Of a stretch of DNA of 64,000 nt, positions 46,035 to 57,355 are shown piece by piece. Position 1 is the stretch's first letter. Each line of letters opens with the position of its first letter. Origin of the DNA: Meandrina meandrites (taxonomy: Eukaryota > Cnidaria > Anthozoa > Scleractinia > Meandrinidae); assembly GCA_963693305.1 (NCBI GenBank), contig OY855903.1, positions 28,689,955-28,753,954 of the forward strand, given 5' to 3'. A program made the translations under genes and the position numbers. Below the pieces are notes generated by a model. The model had not been told where the DNA came from. It was given only the letters and a program-made list of their open reading frames with translations, and did no database searches.

Positions 46035-46629
46035 ATTTACAATAGAGTTCTCGGAGAAATGCACAAACATACATTCAGGAGCGTTCAGCATGTAGCTAGG
46101 TTGCTGCAGACAGCTAGTTTCATTGGTACTAAGGTATTCTTTTCCAGTAAATAACTTGTTGGAGAGAAATTCAGAGGAAAGAAATATTTAATAGCACATC
46201 TAAACTTTCTTGTTCGCTGAACTGCATAATAACAATGGATTCATATATTCCTATACTAGCCAAATTCAATCATATTTTTCAAGAAAAGCCTCCAAACTGC
46301 GGAACGCACATTCAGACGATGAACAATCTGATCAAGAGGAAGACGTCAATGAAGACGTTATGGCAGCTGAAGATGAAGCCGCACACGAAAATGTTCGCAC
46401 AGCTGTCTTAGAGGAGGTGGCACTGAGACACCCAATTGTTTTTGACACTTTCAATCTTTGTGATATGTATGGATCAGGTAAATTGCGAAAGCTGAGTGTA
46501 TCCATGCTGCGTTCGATTTGCGAATATTTCGACATTGAGGTGAGGAACATCAAACAAACGCGGAAAGTGCCGTACTTGTCCTTACTTGGAGAGATTCTCG
46601 AGACATGCGATTGTCGCCATAGTGCTTGA
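46035..46629 (+). CDS. Gene-like exons in the TTAA element, 3' part
   Basis: A strong acceptor (T-tract then TTTCAG) precedes 99 bp in phase 0 (46035-46133: IYNRVLGEMHKHTFRSVQH, LLQTASFIGTK) ending at a GTATTC donor. The last exon (beginning somewhere in 46260-46316, stop at 46627-46629) starts acidic (HSDDEQSDQEEDVNEDV). It has HPIVFDTFNLCDMYGSG, then a C-terminal pair of helices (KLSVSMLRSICEYFDIEV, VPYLSLLGEILETC) resembling a SAP-type DNA-binding motif. The SAP comparison is weak and made by eye. Phase at the last acceptor is unresolved. Confidence 0.45.
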
Positions 46630-47423
46630 ACTGTGTAAATAACTGGCGGTCATCATTATTATTACGATTATAATTATAATTATAAACATCATTATTATTA
46701 CAGTATAACTCAAAAAAACAATAACTTCAGGAAGTGGTTCGAAGTATATTATTCCAAGATTTTGTTTGTAGCATGGTTCCACACAGTTTCTTTAAGAGGC
46801 TCAAGAAGTGTTTTTTAACGTTGGAGAAAAGCCTCGCTTTCGCGTTTTCGAAGGCTGACAAAGTATTTCTAATGCAACTGGTATTCTGCAAAAAAAACTA
46901 TGTGGTGCACCCCCACCCTGAAACTTGAAGCCTTCTTGTTAGCAGTAAAAGACAAGTTATTCTGGCGAAATAATCCAATGTAGTGGAAGCTGCTAAGTTA
47001 GCTAGGCTTCATCTAGAGCTGAGATGTTAATACCTTATTTGAGAAACCTTTGGCTCTCTGAATCACAACAACTCCGCTCTCGAAGAAAAAGTGAATATCG
47101 AATTCTCGACAGAAAAAAATATCTTACGATCTTCGCGGAGTAGCTTGGAACCTAGTTACCTTATTGATGTAACGCAATCTTGTTCTTTTGTGGGAATGTT
47201 GCTCTGTGTGGTCAGTGTTGTTCAGCTCATATCAAGAGATATTACGTAGGTTAACTATTGTGATATATATGCAATCACTGTAGCTTCCGTAAGCTGGTCT
47301 TTTAATAAACAAAAAAAAACCGTGCAAAGCACGTTAAAGAACTGTTTGATACAATAAACTGAAAAACTCAAACTCGCGCTGTCTTCCCAAAACGTTCCAT
47401 GTGCGAATACTCAGGGGAATCGT
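46630..47423. other. Non-coding part of TTAA element
   Basis: AT-rich sequence, likely 3' UTR and spacer. No additional gene is supported. Confidence 0.35.
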
Positions 47424-47458
47424 CACGTGACTACAACCGGAAGTAAAAAACCGGATGT
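47424..47458. promoter_or_regulatory. Possible promoter patch: E-box and paired ETS-like sites
   Basis: CACGTGA is followed by CCGGAAGT and CCGGATGT 14 bp apart, forming an imperfect repeat. Such clusters are common in animal promoters. They lie in the element's right interior, with no downstream gene found on either strand. Confidence 0.25.
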
Positions 47459-47785
47459 GACAACGGTAGCCACAATCACGTTTAGTTTCTTAAGACAATT
47501 TGGGCATTTATAAGGTTGCGAAAAGTCAGATAAGTCGCCTTTAAGATAATTATAAACGTTTCATGTTCAGTTGTATTGTGAAAGTAAACAAATACGCACG
47601 CGAACGCCAAGTGCTGTTGTCAAAAAGTAAGCTCATTTTTCGCACTATAAAAACACTATTCTTCTGGAAAATTTGGCACAGAGAAATCAGAAATCACTGT
47701 GATTTATTTATCTCTGGGAAGAGGTTGCATCTGGGGCAATATTATCACTGGTGTCGGAGTTATTTCTTGGCTTATCAGTACAATG

Positions 47786-48350
47786 GTAAGTTCAAAGGTC
47801 GTAAATTTCAAACAAGAACGGTAAATGTTTTCGGTTGTCAAAACTTGCAGTTTGAATTGCCCCAAAATTTTATTTCACAGAACGATAGAGGAAGGATTGC
47901 TGTTTCTTTGGAATACTATTTTCACAGCTAAAGCTATGTACCAGGTTGGGAATTTTGCCGTTGAAGTTAGCCAAAATTTGTAGTTCTGAAAATACTAATT
48001 TGGAGGTTAATTTCGAAAAAAATTATAAAATTCAAATTGGAACCTTTTGAAATTCTAATAACGGTAAAATGTACGGAAAGGGTCATTTGATTGCGAGTAA
48101 TCAAAGAAAATGTGGCATTTGTTTTATTTTTTATGCACGGGCCGAAGATACGAAGCACATTTTGCGGTAGTCTGAGGCCTTATTAAAGAGTGAAAACTAG
48201 AAAATCGATTTATTTGGAAAATATAAATCCAAACGAACTGAATGTTATATTTTCTAAAATAGTTTCCGAAGGGTTTAATTGTGACAAAGTTTGGGGATTT
48301 CGATTTTTCCATCTTGCATACCCATCCGTGGTATTAAGAGCAAGTCACTC
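47786..48350 (-). repeat. Right long TIR of TTAA element
   Basis: Inverted copy of 43192-43757. The plus-strand frame that overlaps it (47563-47931) has no coding character beyond the repeat. Confidence 0.85.
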
Positions 48351-48579
48351 TTAAATAAATGCATAATGATGAACCTAATGTGTCACCCGCGACCTTAACC
48401 TCTTTATGCATGCTAATTAGACCCAGCGATGATCGATCAATGGAGCAAGAATTATTTCAAATTTTATCTCAAAATTTAGGATTCCCTTCAATTTTCTATT
48501 GTGCCCAAAATGCAAAATCAAAATAAAAAATACCCTGAACCATGTTTTTTGCCATCAACAAATGTAAAAGAGTAAATCA

Positions 48580-49260
48580 GTGTTCACATTAAACCCGAAA
48601 CATGTTTAGAGCAAACATGTTACAACGAAACATGTTTCACCTAAACATGTTTGTTTGTGCATTGTTCACATCAGACGTCATTTTCAAACACGTTTCATGC
48701 CTGGTTGTGTAATTTATGCGGTTTTACGGTACTCGCATAAATCTTGTACAAAATAACAACATTTGCATTCCCTATTTAGTTTAGTGTCAATATTCAAACC
48801 CTTCGGAGGAGAAGGACTTTCCAGCATTTGGCGAGCAGACAGCATTTGCGCTATCCTCGGTACAAGAAGAATTTTTTGTACATTTTGGTTTTGCATTGCG
48901 CTTGCAGCCGCTGCCATTAAGTTTTGTGGCGATGTTCTCCCAAATATTCTGCTCTCAACCCATCGTCGATAATTGCCGTTGTATCGCTACATTGGCCCAT
49001 ACTTCAATAAAACATTTGGTCTCATAATCGGCCAAATTTTGGAGCTTATGGGCACTCGCGGTCTCTCCGCGTGTCCGCCATTTTTAACGTGTTTCGTCTG
49101 ATCATGATCGAAACTAACTCTTGAAGTTGTTTCAATCATGCTCAGAATAATATGTTTCGATCATGATTCGCCCAACGCACCGTCTGATGTAAACACTTTT
49201 CTTAGCGTAACATGTTTCATTCGTGATCAGACTGATCATGTTTCGGCCTAGTGTGAACAC
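48580..49260. mobile_element. 681 bp MITE with GTGTTCACA ends
   Basis: The left end GTGTTCACATTAAACCCGAAACATG pairs with the right CATGTTTCGGCCTAGTGTGAACAC with few mismatches. The subterminal word AAACATGTTT is repeated five or more times at the left and as GATCATG variants at the right. CAG occurs outside both ends (48577-48579 and 49260-49262 region), but the duplication is not certain. Confidence 0.7.
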
Positions 49261-49615
49261 AGATTAAAAGGAGAACAAAAGTATGTTAACCTGCTAGCCA
49301 AGCAAGACTGATTCACCATCTAGATTACACCAAGAAGGTCCCCTTTTATTTGAAGACTATCTGTAAAAAAATATCCAAATTCACGGCATTACGTCACAAA
49401 AAATGAAAAAGAAAACACGAAAATTATCTGTCGTGAAATGGCGCTCTACAAAATGGCGAAACTAAGTTTTCAGTTTTTTCCAGATCCAACGCGCGAGCAA
49501 ACTAAACGGTTAAAAGAGAAAAAGGGAAGTTCTCGAGGATCACACTTCGGCCTTTTTCTCTCAATTTTTCGCTCCGGTGCTTCGCTTTCTTTTCGCACCA
49601 AATAAAAGATACTTA

Positions 49616-50480
49616 GGCCTGGTTTAAACGTCGCATTTTACATGCGCCGAATACAATTGCCGAATTATGTACATGTAAAATGCGACGTTTAAAGCAATTA
49701 TATTCGGCTGATTTGAATTAAATGCGAGTTCAGTCGAATATTCGACAGTTGTTTTAAACGCCGCTTTCACGTGCCAAATTTAATTCATAAATTATGCCAA
49801 ATTGTATTTTACCCATAACTCCACAGTTTTATACTACCTGGCATGCGCACAGAAAACTGGCAGGAGGCATTCTTGACTCCAGAGCTCTTTCACGCATGTC
49901 CTGCACGGACAAAAAAACCGGCTCTGGGATCGAGAATAGCAGGAAGTTGAAAAAACAATACGTCGCCTGTAGATACTAGTACGTGTGGTTCGTGCTTCGC
50001 TAAAACAAAGTACACATCAGTTGACAAGCAGAAATTTTTTCTATGAGATGCTGTGCATTGCCGTTCGTAGCCGTTCTTTGGGGGACAACAACGTGAAATG
50101 ACCAAATTTTGCGTATTGCAGACAACCTGGACTACGACGGATAATTTTTGGTTTTCATATTTAGAATTGAACGCTTTCTTTGCATACTCAGCTGGAGCTA
50201 GTTCTAAAACCGAAGGATACATTGAATACATCTGGATAATTGCAAAATTCTCAAGTGAAATAGAAATACTTTTTTTTCCAGTAGGTTCTGTCCTCGTCGC
50301 TGTCGTCATTGCTTGATCTCCCTAATATCGGCGGGAAACTGAGCGGTGAGCGAAGTCTGGAAATTAAATGCGACGCAATTAAATGCGACGTTTAAAACCA
50401 AATGCCCAATTTTTTAACTTGAGTCGACTAAAATTAGTATTGTATTCGGCGCATGTAAAATGCGATGTTTAAACCAGGCC
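49616..50480. mobile_element. Harbinger-like MITE, 865 bp, TTA flanks
   Basis: The TIRs are about 40 bp, starting GGCCTGGTTTAAACGTCGCA with the complement at the right end. TTA lies outside both (49613-49615 and 50481-50483). PIF/Harbinger elements make 3 bp TWA duplications and often begin GGNCC. The subterminal word AATGCGACGTTTAAA is repeated inside at both ends. There is no transposase. Confidence 0.82.
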
Positions 50481-50483
50481 TTA

Positions 50484-51096
50484 TCGCAGTCTGATTAATA
50501 TTTAAAATTTAATATTAATAATAATAGATATTCAATATTATTTAATATTGTATGGCCGTGTCTCACAAAGACTGGGAACTACCGAATTCGTGAATTTGAT
50601 TGGCTGAAATCGATATTGACCGCGGTTTAGATTTTCCCATCTAGACCGGCATCTAGCCCGGTTGCACTTACCTTGAGAAGTTTACAAACAAAAATGCAAA
50701 AATGTGGACTTGTTTCTGCTGAAAAATAATAAATGGAAGAACCAAAAAGCTTGACGCGAAAAAAGGTTAACAAGAACGAGCAAACGTTGGCAAATTTTCG
50801 TTCAGTTCACAGGCACGAAATCAAACACCAGCTAAACACGAATTTGCGAAGTAATTGCAAGGTGAGAAGTTAAAAGCACTAAACACGATTAAAAGCAACT
50901 AAAATACACGTAAGAATATTCTATCAGTCGATTAAAGAGGCTAGAGAAGTTTAAAAGATACCTGCGGGTGATATCGATCTTTTCTTATTCTAATTTTTCA
51001 GCGATCGCCATTCACTAGCAAAATATCAGTGAGTATGGCGAACCGAAGCGAATTTTTCAGCTGAAAAGTTTTCAAGTTTGGCCATATAATAAATAT
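50484..51096. other. Non-coding
   Basis: No supported gene. Confidence 0.35.
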
Positions 51097-51231
51097 CTTA
51101 TTAACCGAGCTTAGTCGGTCTGTATGGGAGAATCTTGACCACAGTCATGAATACAGACCTCACTGCGTTCGGTCTGTACTCACGATCTCGGTCAAGATTC
51201 TCCCATACAGACCTCCTCCTCGGTTAATAAG
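51097..51231. mobile_element. 135 bp foldback MITE
   Basis: CTTATTAACCGAG with GGTCTGTATGGGAGAATCTT pairs with the right half AAGATTCTCCCATACAGACC with CTCGGTTAATAAG. The central 47 bp repeats CAGACC words. Confidence 0.8.
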
Positions 51232-51479
51232 AGCTAAAAAAATAGTCTCATTGAAGATACTTGGGGGAAACCTGATGTGATATTAAGCGCACGTAACTAA
51301 AACCCCTAAAATTTAGAGGAAAGGAGGTAGACGTATTTAAAAAAAAGAATATTAAAATCAGAGATAACACTGACGTTTTATAATCGTACTTATGGAATTA
51401 CCGATTACATGTAAGTCTGGAAATACGGGCGTTTATAACGTCATAACTTTTGCAATAATGCTTCATTAAAACCATTAGC

Positions 51480-51662
51480 GCGGTTTACACGGTGTGACTT
51501 TCTCGTATGCGACAAGCTTATAACATGACTAACAACCATTTACGCCCACGCGAGTCTGTCGTAAGGATGTGGTAGGTTTATTTACATGACGCGATTCGGG
51601 TTCTAGTCATGACATAAGCTTCAAGCTTGTCGCACGCGAGAAAGTCGTACCGTGTAAATCGC
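51480..51662. mobile_element. 183 bp foldback MITE
   Basis: The left GCGGTTTACACGGTGTGACT with CGACAAGCTT is mirrored by AAGCTTGTCGCACGCGAG and GTACCGTGTAAATCGC. The inner part repeats CATGAC in both orientations. A G14 run (51664-51677) abuts the right end. Confidence 0.75.
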
Positions 51663-51677
51663 AGGGGGGGGGGGGGG

Positions 51678-53459
51678 CGTTCTTCATCTATTGGCAACGA
51701 TTTTTATTTTGGGATCTTTTTTATCTTTCGGATCCTTTCCGTGAATTTTGACTTGTCAAATATAGCCGTGATTTGAAACTCTTGAAGGACTCAAAAATAA
51801 GGCATATCCGCCGGAGATCTGGTTTACAAAATATGACGGTTAGAAACCTTTATTAGCACCAAATTGGTAAAGAAGGCCCCATTAAATTGTTCCTCTCTTG
51901 TAAATAAATACTACCTCTATTGCTTATTACTGGCGTTGTTATAACGCACGTTTTACGTGCGCGCTGAGAATGAAGAGCTCTCGGCCTTTTCGGAGCTCTT
52001 TGGAATTTGGCAGAGGTAGCCATAAGGTCGTTATAATAATGTTCTCTGTATATAATATTCATGATTTTACGGAACAAATCAGAAGCACTCAAACGTTCTT
52101 CGGAAATATTCGGAAGATAGTTGGCATCATTTGGTTAACAGGCTTGACTCCGTTGAAACGTTGTATAACCAATTGACATCTTTTACAACTAACTCATAGC
52201 TGAGAAATAGCTGATATACTGAGGAATGGCCCAAATTTTAACTGATGTATGATATCCAGCACCTCCACTCAGACCCTCTTGTCTTTTTTATTAAGTTGAA
52301 TTTCCACCTGACACAGATGCAAATAACATACGTTTCTTTGTCTAGCAAAGCGCGGAAGGAATTTGCTAACGATGTGCAAGTGGATTTATTCAGCTCTGCT
52401 TTTTTTTCTAATCGCCATATCGGCGTGGGAACTTGAAGGTAGGTGATGAAGCTCACAAATTCATATTAGATGAGAAGAGTTCTGCTTTATAAAAACGTAC
52501 AGTTGTCATGAAATGTAAAAAAAAAAAAGAACTGGGAAAGTTTTGGTTGCATTTGCTTTGGTTAATGTAGATAGAGATGATATTCGGTGAAGTGCCGGTT
52601 ATTAGCCCTGTGCTTATCTAACTTCCTTAGGGGTTTAGTCGTGATGGGGCTTATAAGCGGTATAGTAAAAAAAAACACCATCCGCTTGGAAATGAGCTAA
52701 CAATAACGAGTTAAAAGTCTCATAAGCGATATATTATGAAAGCTGCTCTGATGAAGAGTTTTGATCTCGTACTTTACTTGCAAACTTAGTTATTGCCTAT
52801 TTCTGTATGAAGTATAATATTCTCTTAGGAAGTTGACAATAGTAGGAAAACGCAGAATCAAGCAGTATGAGAAGGAACACAATAATTGATTTTAGATTAA
52901 TGTGCTTTCAACACTTCCCATTAAGTCTGCCATTCAGCGAAAACGAAAAAAGAAAAAAAAAACGAAATAATTAAATTTGGAATAAATTTCCGACGCAAAT
53001 TTTCTGAAACTAACCTTCACTCTAAAGTCTGTCAGTCTGGCAGTTTGTGAAATTTGCAAATTTGCAAATTTGCAAATTTTCAGTGCAGTCCTTTACTGCA
53101 CGATGTGTGAAATTCTCCGGCCACAATTTGCCAGATTTCCTCGTCACAGTAACTTTAAATCGTTGTGTTTTCTTCCGTTAACCGTTTGCCTTTTCCTTTT
53201 CCCTTCTTTAAGATATTTAAACGAACTTTTAAACGTTTTCGTCGCGTCAACCTGAGGATTTTTTGTGTGGAACTGAACCTGTGTTTTATTCTTTCATCCG
53301 CTGTGACTGGTTTACTGCGTCATCCAATGAACATGTTGAGAATAAGACACTTGATCACGAAATATAAAATAGATTCTTATTTCTTTGAAAAACGTTTTCC
53401 ATAGTTAGTTCACAAAAGCAATAAGCCACACTTTCTAGGGGTTTACCGGCGTAATTAAT
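51678..53459. other. Non-coding
   Basis: Contains a short AATTTGC tandem repeat near 53055-53080 and an exon-like segment at 52317-52436 with an acceptor and donor but an in-frame stop before the donor. No gene is supported. Confidence 0.35.
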
Positions 53460-53563
53460 CCCCCTTGGGATGTTTGGCGAACACTCGAAAAGCTTGTAAA
53501 TCACGAGCCGTTAGGCGAGTGATTTACAAGCTTTCCTCGTGTTGTCCCAACATCCCAAGGGGG
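53460..53563. mobile_element. 104 bp foldback MITE
   Basis: CCCCCTTGGGATGTTTGG with AAAGCTTGTAAATCAC on the left pairs with GTGATTTACAAGCTTT and CCAACATCCCAAGGGGG on the right. The loop is 14 nt. Confidence 0.82.
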
Positions 53564-53969
53564 TTTATTGGGACCGGTCCACGAGTAGTTTTGAAAATGG
53601 CCAAAAACAACCCCACCTCAAACGTTTTGCACGAGTAAGTAATGAAATGGGCATTGAAAAGTTCCATAAATACAATCTAATCACGTGAAAACCAATTAAA
53701 GTTTGACCCCCTGGGACCAATTTTTGTACCGAAAATTTCCAAACATTGGCTAATTTTACGTCTCTCGTCACAACATAGAAGTCAAAACCTCCAACTAAAT
53801 CATACCTACTTTTCTAGTCAGTCTTTCTGCTTTGTAAAAATCGTTTTCATTTGCCCAATTATTGTATTAGAACAAAAGGGCTGTATTTTGAATATATAGA
53901 AAACATTCTGCGGGCAAATTACTTTTACGTGTCAAACGAGAGCGCTGAAAACTGGAAATTTGCATATTA

Positions 53970-54275
53970 GGTAATACAGAAAAAAAAGAAGCCATTCTCT
54001 CAGCATATGGCGGCTCCATAATTAAACAACTGGGCACTGTAAACATACCTTGCAAGTACAAAGAGAAGAAGATCAACTGCATTTTCTACGTAACCGACAC
54101 ACCTGGCCCAGCCATTCTAGGGTTAAAGGCATGTACTGCATTAAAACTAGTATCATTACACTGTGCACTCAAAACAAACCTGACTAGACCAACTGGCAAT
54201 TTCAACGCCTCAGCGCAACATGGAGACATCAACAGTAACCGGGAAGCTGCGTACATCGAAAGCCATGTACCATTA
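53970..54275 (+). pseudogene. Gypsy pol: protease C-terminal part
   Basis: The frame reads INCIFYVTDTPGPAILGLKA and then LVSLHC, the flap and second half of a retropepsin-like protease where ILGL is a conserved helix lead. The catalytic DTG lies upstream and is lost by truncation. The frame runs into the CAA repeat at 54280. Confidence 0.7.
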
Positions 54276-54425
54276 GAAAACAACAACAACAACAACAACA
54301 ACAAGGTTTATTTGAACTGCAAATTACTAGTAACAACTTAAACAATAAATAAATTAAAAATACATACAGTTGCTGGTCACCCAAAATAACTAAAGAGCTA
54401 AACTAGTTGGGTGACCACAAATCAG
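54276..54425. mobile_element. Insert in gypsy pol: (CAA)n plus AT-rich tail
   Basis: A CAA run (54280-54303) is followed by AGGTTTATTTGAACTGC and an AT-rich segment with GGTGACC words in both orientations. It separates protease from RT. It resembles a short retroposon 3' end. Exact borders are uncertain. Confidence 0.5.
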
Positions 54426-55000
54426 AAGTAAACAAGAGCTGATGGAGATGTACCCGGAATGCTTTAACGGTACGGTTGGATGTTTTGAAGACTACACATA
54501 TCACATCACACTACATCCTAAAGTTCCACCTGTGATTCATGCACCCCGTAAAGTTCCAATGGAACTAAAAGACAGACTGCAAGTAGAGTTAAGTGAAATG
54601 GAGAATCAAGATATCATTGCAAGAGTAACAAAGCCCACAGATTGGGTAAATTCTCTGGTAATCAGGGAAAAAGAAAATGGACGACGCCGCTTGTGCCTCG
54701 ACCCCAAAGACCTGAACAAGGCAATTAAGAGAGAGCACCATGCGACTCCCACTCTCGAAGAGATAACACCGAAGCTGACAGGAGCAAAACTCGTCAGCAA
54801 GCTTGATGCTCGAAACGGATACTGGAATGTCAAACTGGAAGAAGAATCCTCATACTTAACAACATTTAACACACCATTCGGCCGGTTCCGTTTCCTTAGG
54901 ATGCCATTTGGCCTACGCATGAGTCAAGACATCTTCCAATTCAAGATTGACGAAACATACCGCAACTGTCTGGGAGCTATTGGGATCGCAAGAAAATGGA
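54425..55000 (+). pseudogene. Gypsy pol: reverse transcriptase first half, catalytic motif deleted
   Basis: The frame from about 54430 contains VTKPTDWVNSLVI, RRRLCLDPKDLNKAI (motif A region), KLDARNGYWNVKLEE and TTFNTPFGRFRFLRMPFGL (motif B). At GAIGIA the catalytic double-Asp motif expected next is absent: a small deletion of about 20 bp joins this point to downstream sequence in another frame, and the first frame stops shortly afterwards. Reverse transcriptase activity is therefore lost. Confidence 0.85.
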
Positions 55001-56824
55001 AAGAGTGACAAAGAACATGACTTGCATCTACATGAAACTATGGAACGTACCAGGAAAGTCGGCATTAAGCTCAATGAAGAGAAGTGTGTCGTCAAGACAA
55101 AGGAGTGTAATTTCTTTGGTATGCTGTACACACCAGACGGCGTTAAACCTAACCCAGACAAAGTCAGAGCCATGGAAGAAATGGAAACACCCAAAGACAA
55201 GAAGGAGCTTCATACCTTTCTAGGGATGGCAACATATATGGGCTCATTCATTCCCAAATTAGCTGACCACAATGCACCACTAAGAGACCTTCTAAAAGAG
55301 AACGTTGACTTTGCATGGAATTCATCACACTCGAAAGCTTTTCAAAAGGTGAAGTCAATGATTTGCACAGTAACGACGCTGGCATACTATGACAGAAGGG
55401 AACCAGTTGTCCTTCACGTTGATGCATCGATCAAAGGTCTGGGTGCAGCGTTGTTCCAGAGCAACAGGCCGATAGCATTTGCATCAAAAGCACTTACCCC
55501 TGCGGAGACGCGATACGCCAACATTGAGCGAGAACTGTTAGCAGTAGTCTATGGCTGTGAAAAATTCCATTCCTATCTCTATGGAAGACCATTTGTGATT
55601 AAGACCGACCACCGGCCTCTAGAACAAATACACAAGAAGGACCTCATGCAAGCACCTCCGCGCCTTCAAAGAATGTTGCTTCGGCTACAACCCTACGACT
55701 GTGATATCAAGTACCTCCCAGGAAGAGAAATGGTCACAGCCGACGCCCTATCTTGTCTCTCGCCATTGGATGAATTCGAGGTACCTGACATGAAAGTGAA
55801 AATTCACCATCTAATCAGAATCACTCCAGCAAAAATGGAGTTTAAAGACGAAACTGCAAAAGACCAAACTCTACAGCAGCTATCACGTCAGGTTGTACAA
55901 GGCTGGCCAGACAACACGAAGAGAGTTGACCAGGTAGTGAAACCGTATTGGTCCATGCGAGATGACATATCAGTAGAAGATGGAATCGTACTCGTGGGCA
56001 GCAGAGTCATAGTCCCTGAATCCCTGAGAGGCAATATCTTACAGCAGATCCATGAAGGGCACTTTGGCATAGAAAAATGCAAGCTGCGAGCAAAGTCATG
56101 TGTCTACTGGCCAAACATTTATAGAGAAATAGAAACCCTCATAAGTTCGTGCAACGTTTGCCAGAAGTACCAAAACTCCCAGCAGAAGGAACCCATGATA
56201 CCTTCAGAAATCCCTTCAAGACCGTGGCAAACCGTGAGCTCAGACCTGTTTCACACTCAACAGTCGTGGTTTCTGATTGTTGTTGATTACTATTCCAAAT
56301 TTCCATTTGTCAAAAAGCCTCACAACCTCACAGCTCGAGCCATTGTTAATGAAACAAAGATGCTATTCGCAGAAAATGGAATTGCCAAAATCCTACAGTG
56401 CGACAATGGTACCCAATTCACCTCCGCCGAGTTCCGGCAACTGGCAAGCCAATACGGCTTCGAGATCGTGACGTCATCTCCTCACTACCCACGTGGTCAT
56501 GGTTTTGTTGAACGTCAAGTCCAGACGGTCAAGAAGACCATCCTTAAATGCACAGAAACTGGGGAGGACATTCAGTTAGCCTTGTTGGCACTGCGAACGA
56601 CGCCCTTGAGTTCCAATATAGCATCACTGGTTGAGCTACTTAATGGCCGAATTTTCAAGTCCACACTCCATGGGAAAATCTATCCATCAAGAAATCAAGA
56701 GGATTTTAGGAGTTGGCTAAAGGCGAGACAAGACAACCAGAGCCATTACTACAACAGACACACTAAAGAACTCCCTGAGCTACACAAGGACCAAGCCATC
56801 CACGTACAATTCAAGATCCTGTGA
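55000..56824 (+). pseudogene. Gypsy pol: RT thumb, RNase H and integrase
   Basis: The open frame covers the RT thumb and connection (NFFGMLYTPDGVKPNP, FLGMATYMGSFIPKL). RNase H follows (LHVDASIKGLGAALFQ, then NIERELLAVVYG and TDHRPLEQIH). Integrase starts with an HHCC finger (HEGHFGIEK, CNVCQKY). Its catalytic triad is visible as SDLF, CDNGTQF and GHGFVERQVQ, so D, D and E are all present. No internal stop occurs in about 600 codons. A stop at 56822-56824 interrupts the C-terminal region. Confidence 0.9.
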
Positions 56825-57137
56825 GGAAGACATGGAACGCTGCCAGGATTATAAGTCGGGGAGAAACACCCAGGTCCTATATTGTGGAAACAGAAACAGG
56901 CGCTCAATTACGAAGGAACAGGATCCACCTGAGACCAAGCAGCTCACCCAACAGCTAAACAAACAACTCGATGAGCAGTATCCCACAAGGATGTACAACA
57001 ACTGAGATTCGAATGCCTTCAGATGTGGACCCACAAGAACTCGCCCCAATGGACAAGCCACCAAGGAGGGAAACGGAGAAATGTCCAATGAAATCTCGTT
57101 CGGGTCGAGAAATCCGGATACCAGAAAGACTTACCTT
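56825..57137 (+). pseudogene. Gypsy pol: integrase C-terminal tail, frameshifted
   Basis: After the stop, another frame reads RKTWNAARIISRGETPRSY and LRRNRIHLRPS, the usual end of gypsy integrases. Broken frames then continue to a stop near 57137. Confidence 0.7.
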
Positions 57138-57221
57138 GTGACTGAACATTTAAGTAAACATTAATTAGGATATAAGACGGCAAATCTTAGTGACTTTATT
57201 TGTTTATAATAGAGAAAGGGA

Positions 57222-57355
57222 TGTAACAGATTTGCATATTACACATATTAGCATATCGCACGTGCAAGTAATTCATTATGTAAGCTGTGGGCCTTTGCAC
57301 ACAGTCAGTCGAATAAACGTCCTTCACCAAGCATTACAATCGGCTTTTATTACCT
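57222..57355 (+). repeat. Probable 3' LTR
   Basis: Starts TGTAACAGATTTGC directly after a purine-rich tract and includes an AATAAA-type signal (GAATAAACG near 57311). The end is not certain because no second LTR is present to compare. Confidence 0.5.

Larger units (their letters stand above)
43192..48350. mobile_element. 5.16 kb element with long TIRs and TTAA flanks
   Basis: The ends read GAGTGACTTCCTCTTAATAC on the left and the complement of GAGTGACTTGCTCTTAATAC on the right. TTAA abuts both (43188-43191 and 48351-48354). The inverted repeats extend about 566 bp (43192-43757 and 47786-48350) at roughly 95% or better identity with almost no indels. TTAA target duplications are made by Kolobok and piggyBac transposases. 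The interior holds plus-strand exon-like segments from 44293 to 46629. No catalytic domain is recognised, so the superfamily is inferred from the flanks only. Confidence 0.75.
53970..57355 (+). mobile_element. Ty3/gypsy-like LTR retrotransposon, 5'-truncated
   Basis: In order: end of the protease domain, an inserted 150 bp segment, reverse transcriptase, RNase H, integrase with zinc finger, a frameshifted integrase tail, a polypurine tract (AGAGAAAGGGA near 57211-57221) and a probable 3' LTR from 57222. No gag, 5' LTR or primer binding site is present. Domain order is that of Ty3/gypsy pol. The lesions below show it is not functional. Confidence 0.88.

Noticed and set aside
47563..47931. 122-codon plus-strand frame
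   Set aside because: It runs into the right long TIR of the TTAA element. The part inside the TIR has no coding character and no splice or start evidence.
52317..52436. Exon-like segment with good acceptor and donor
   Set aside because: An in-frame stop precedes the donor and the other frames are closed early.
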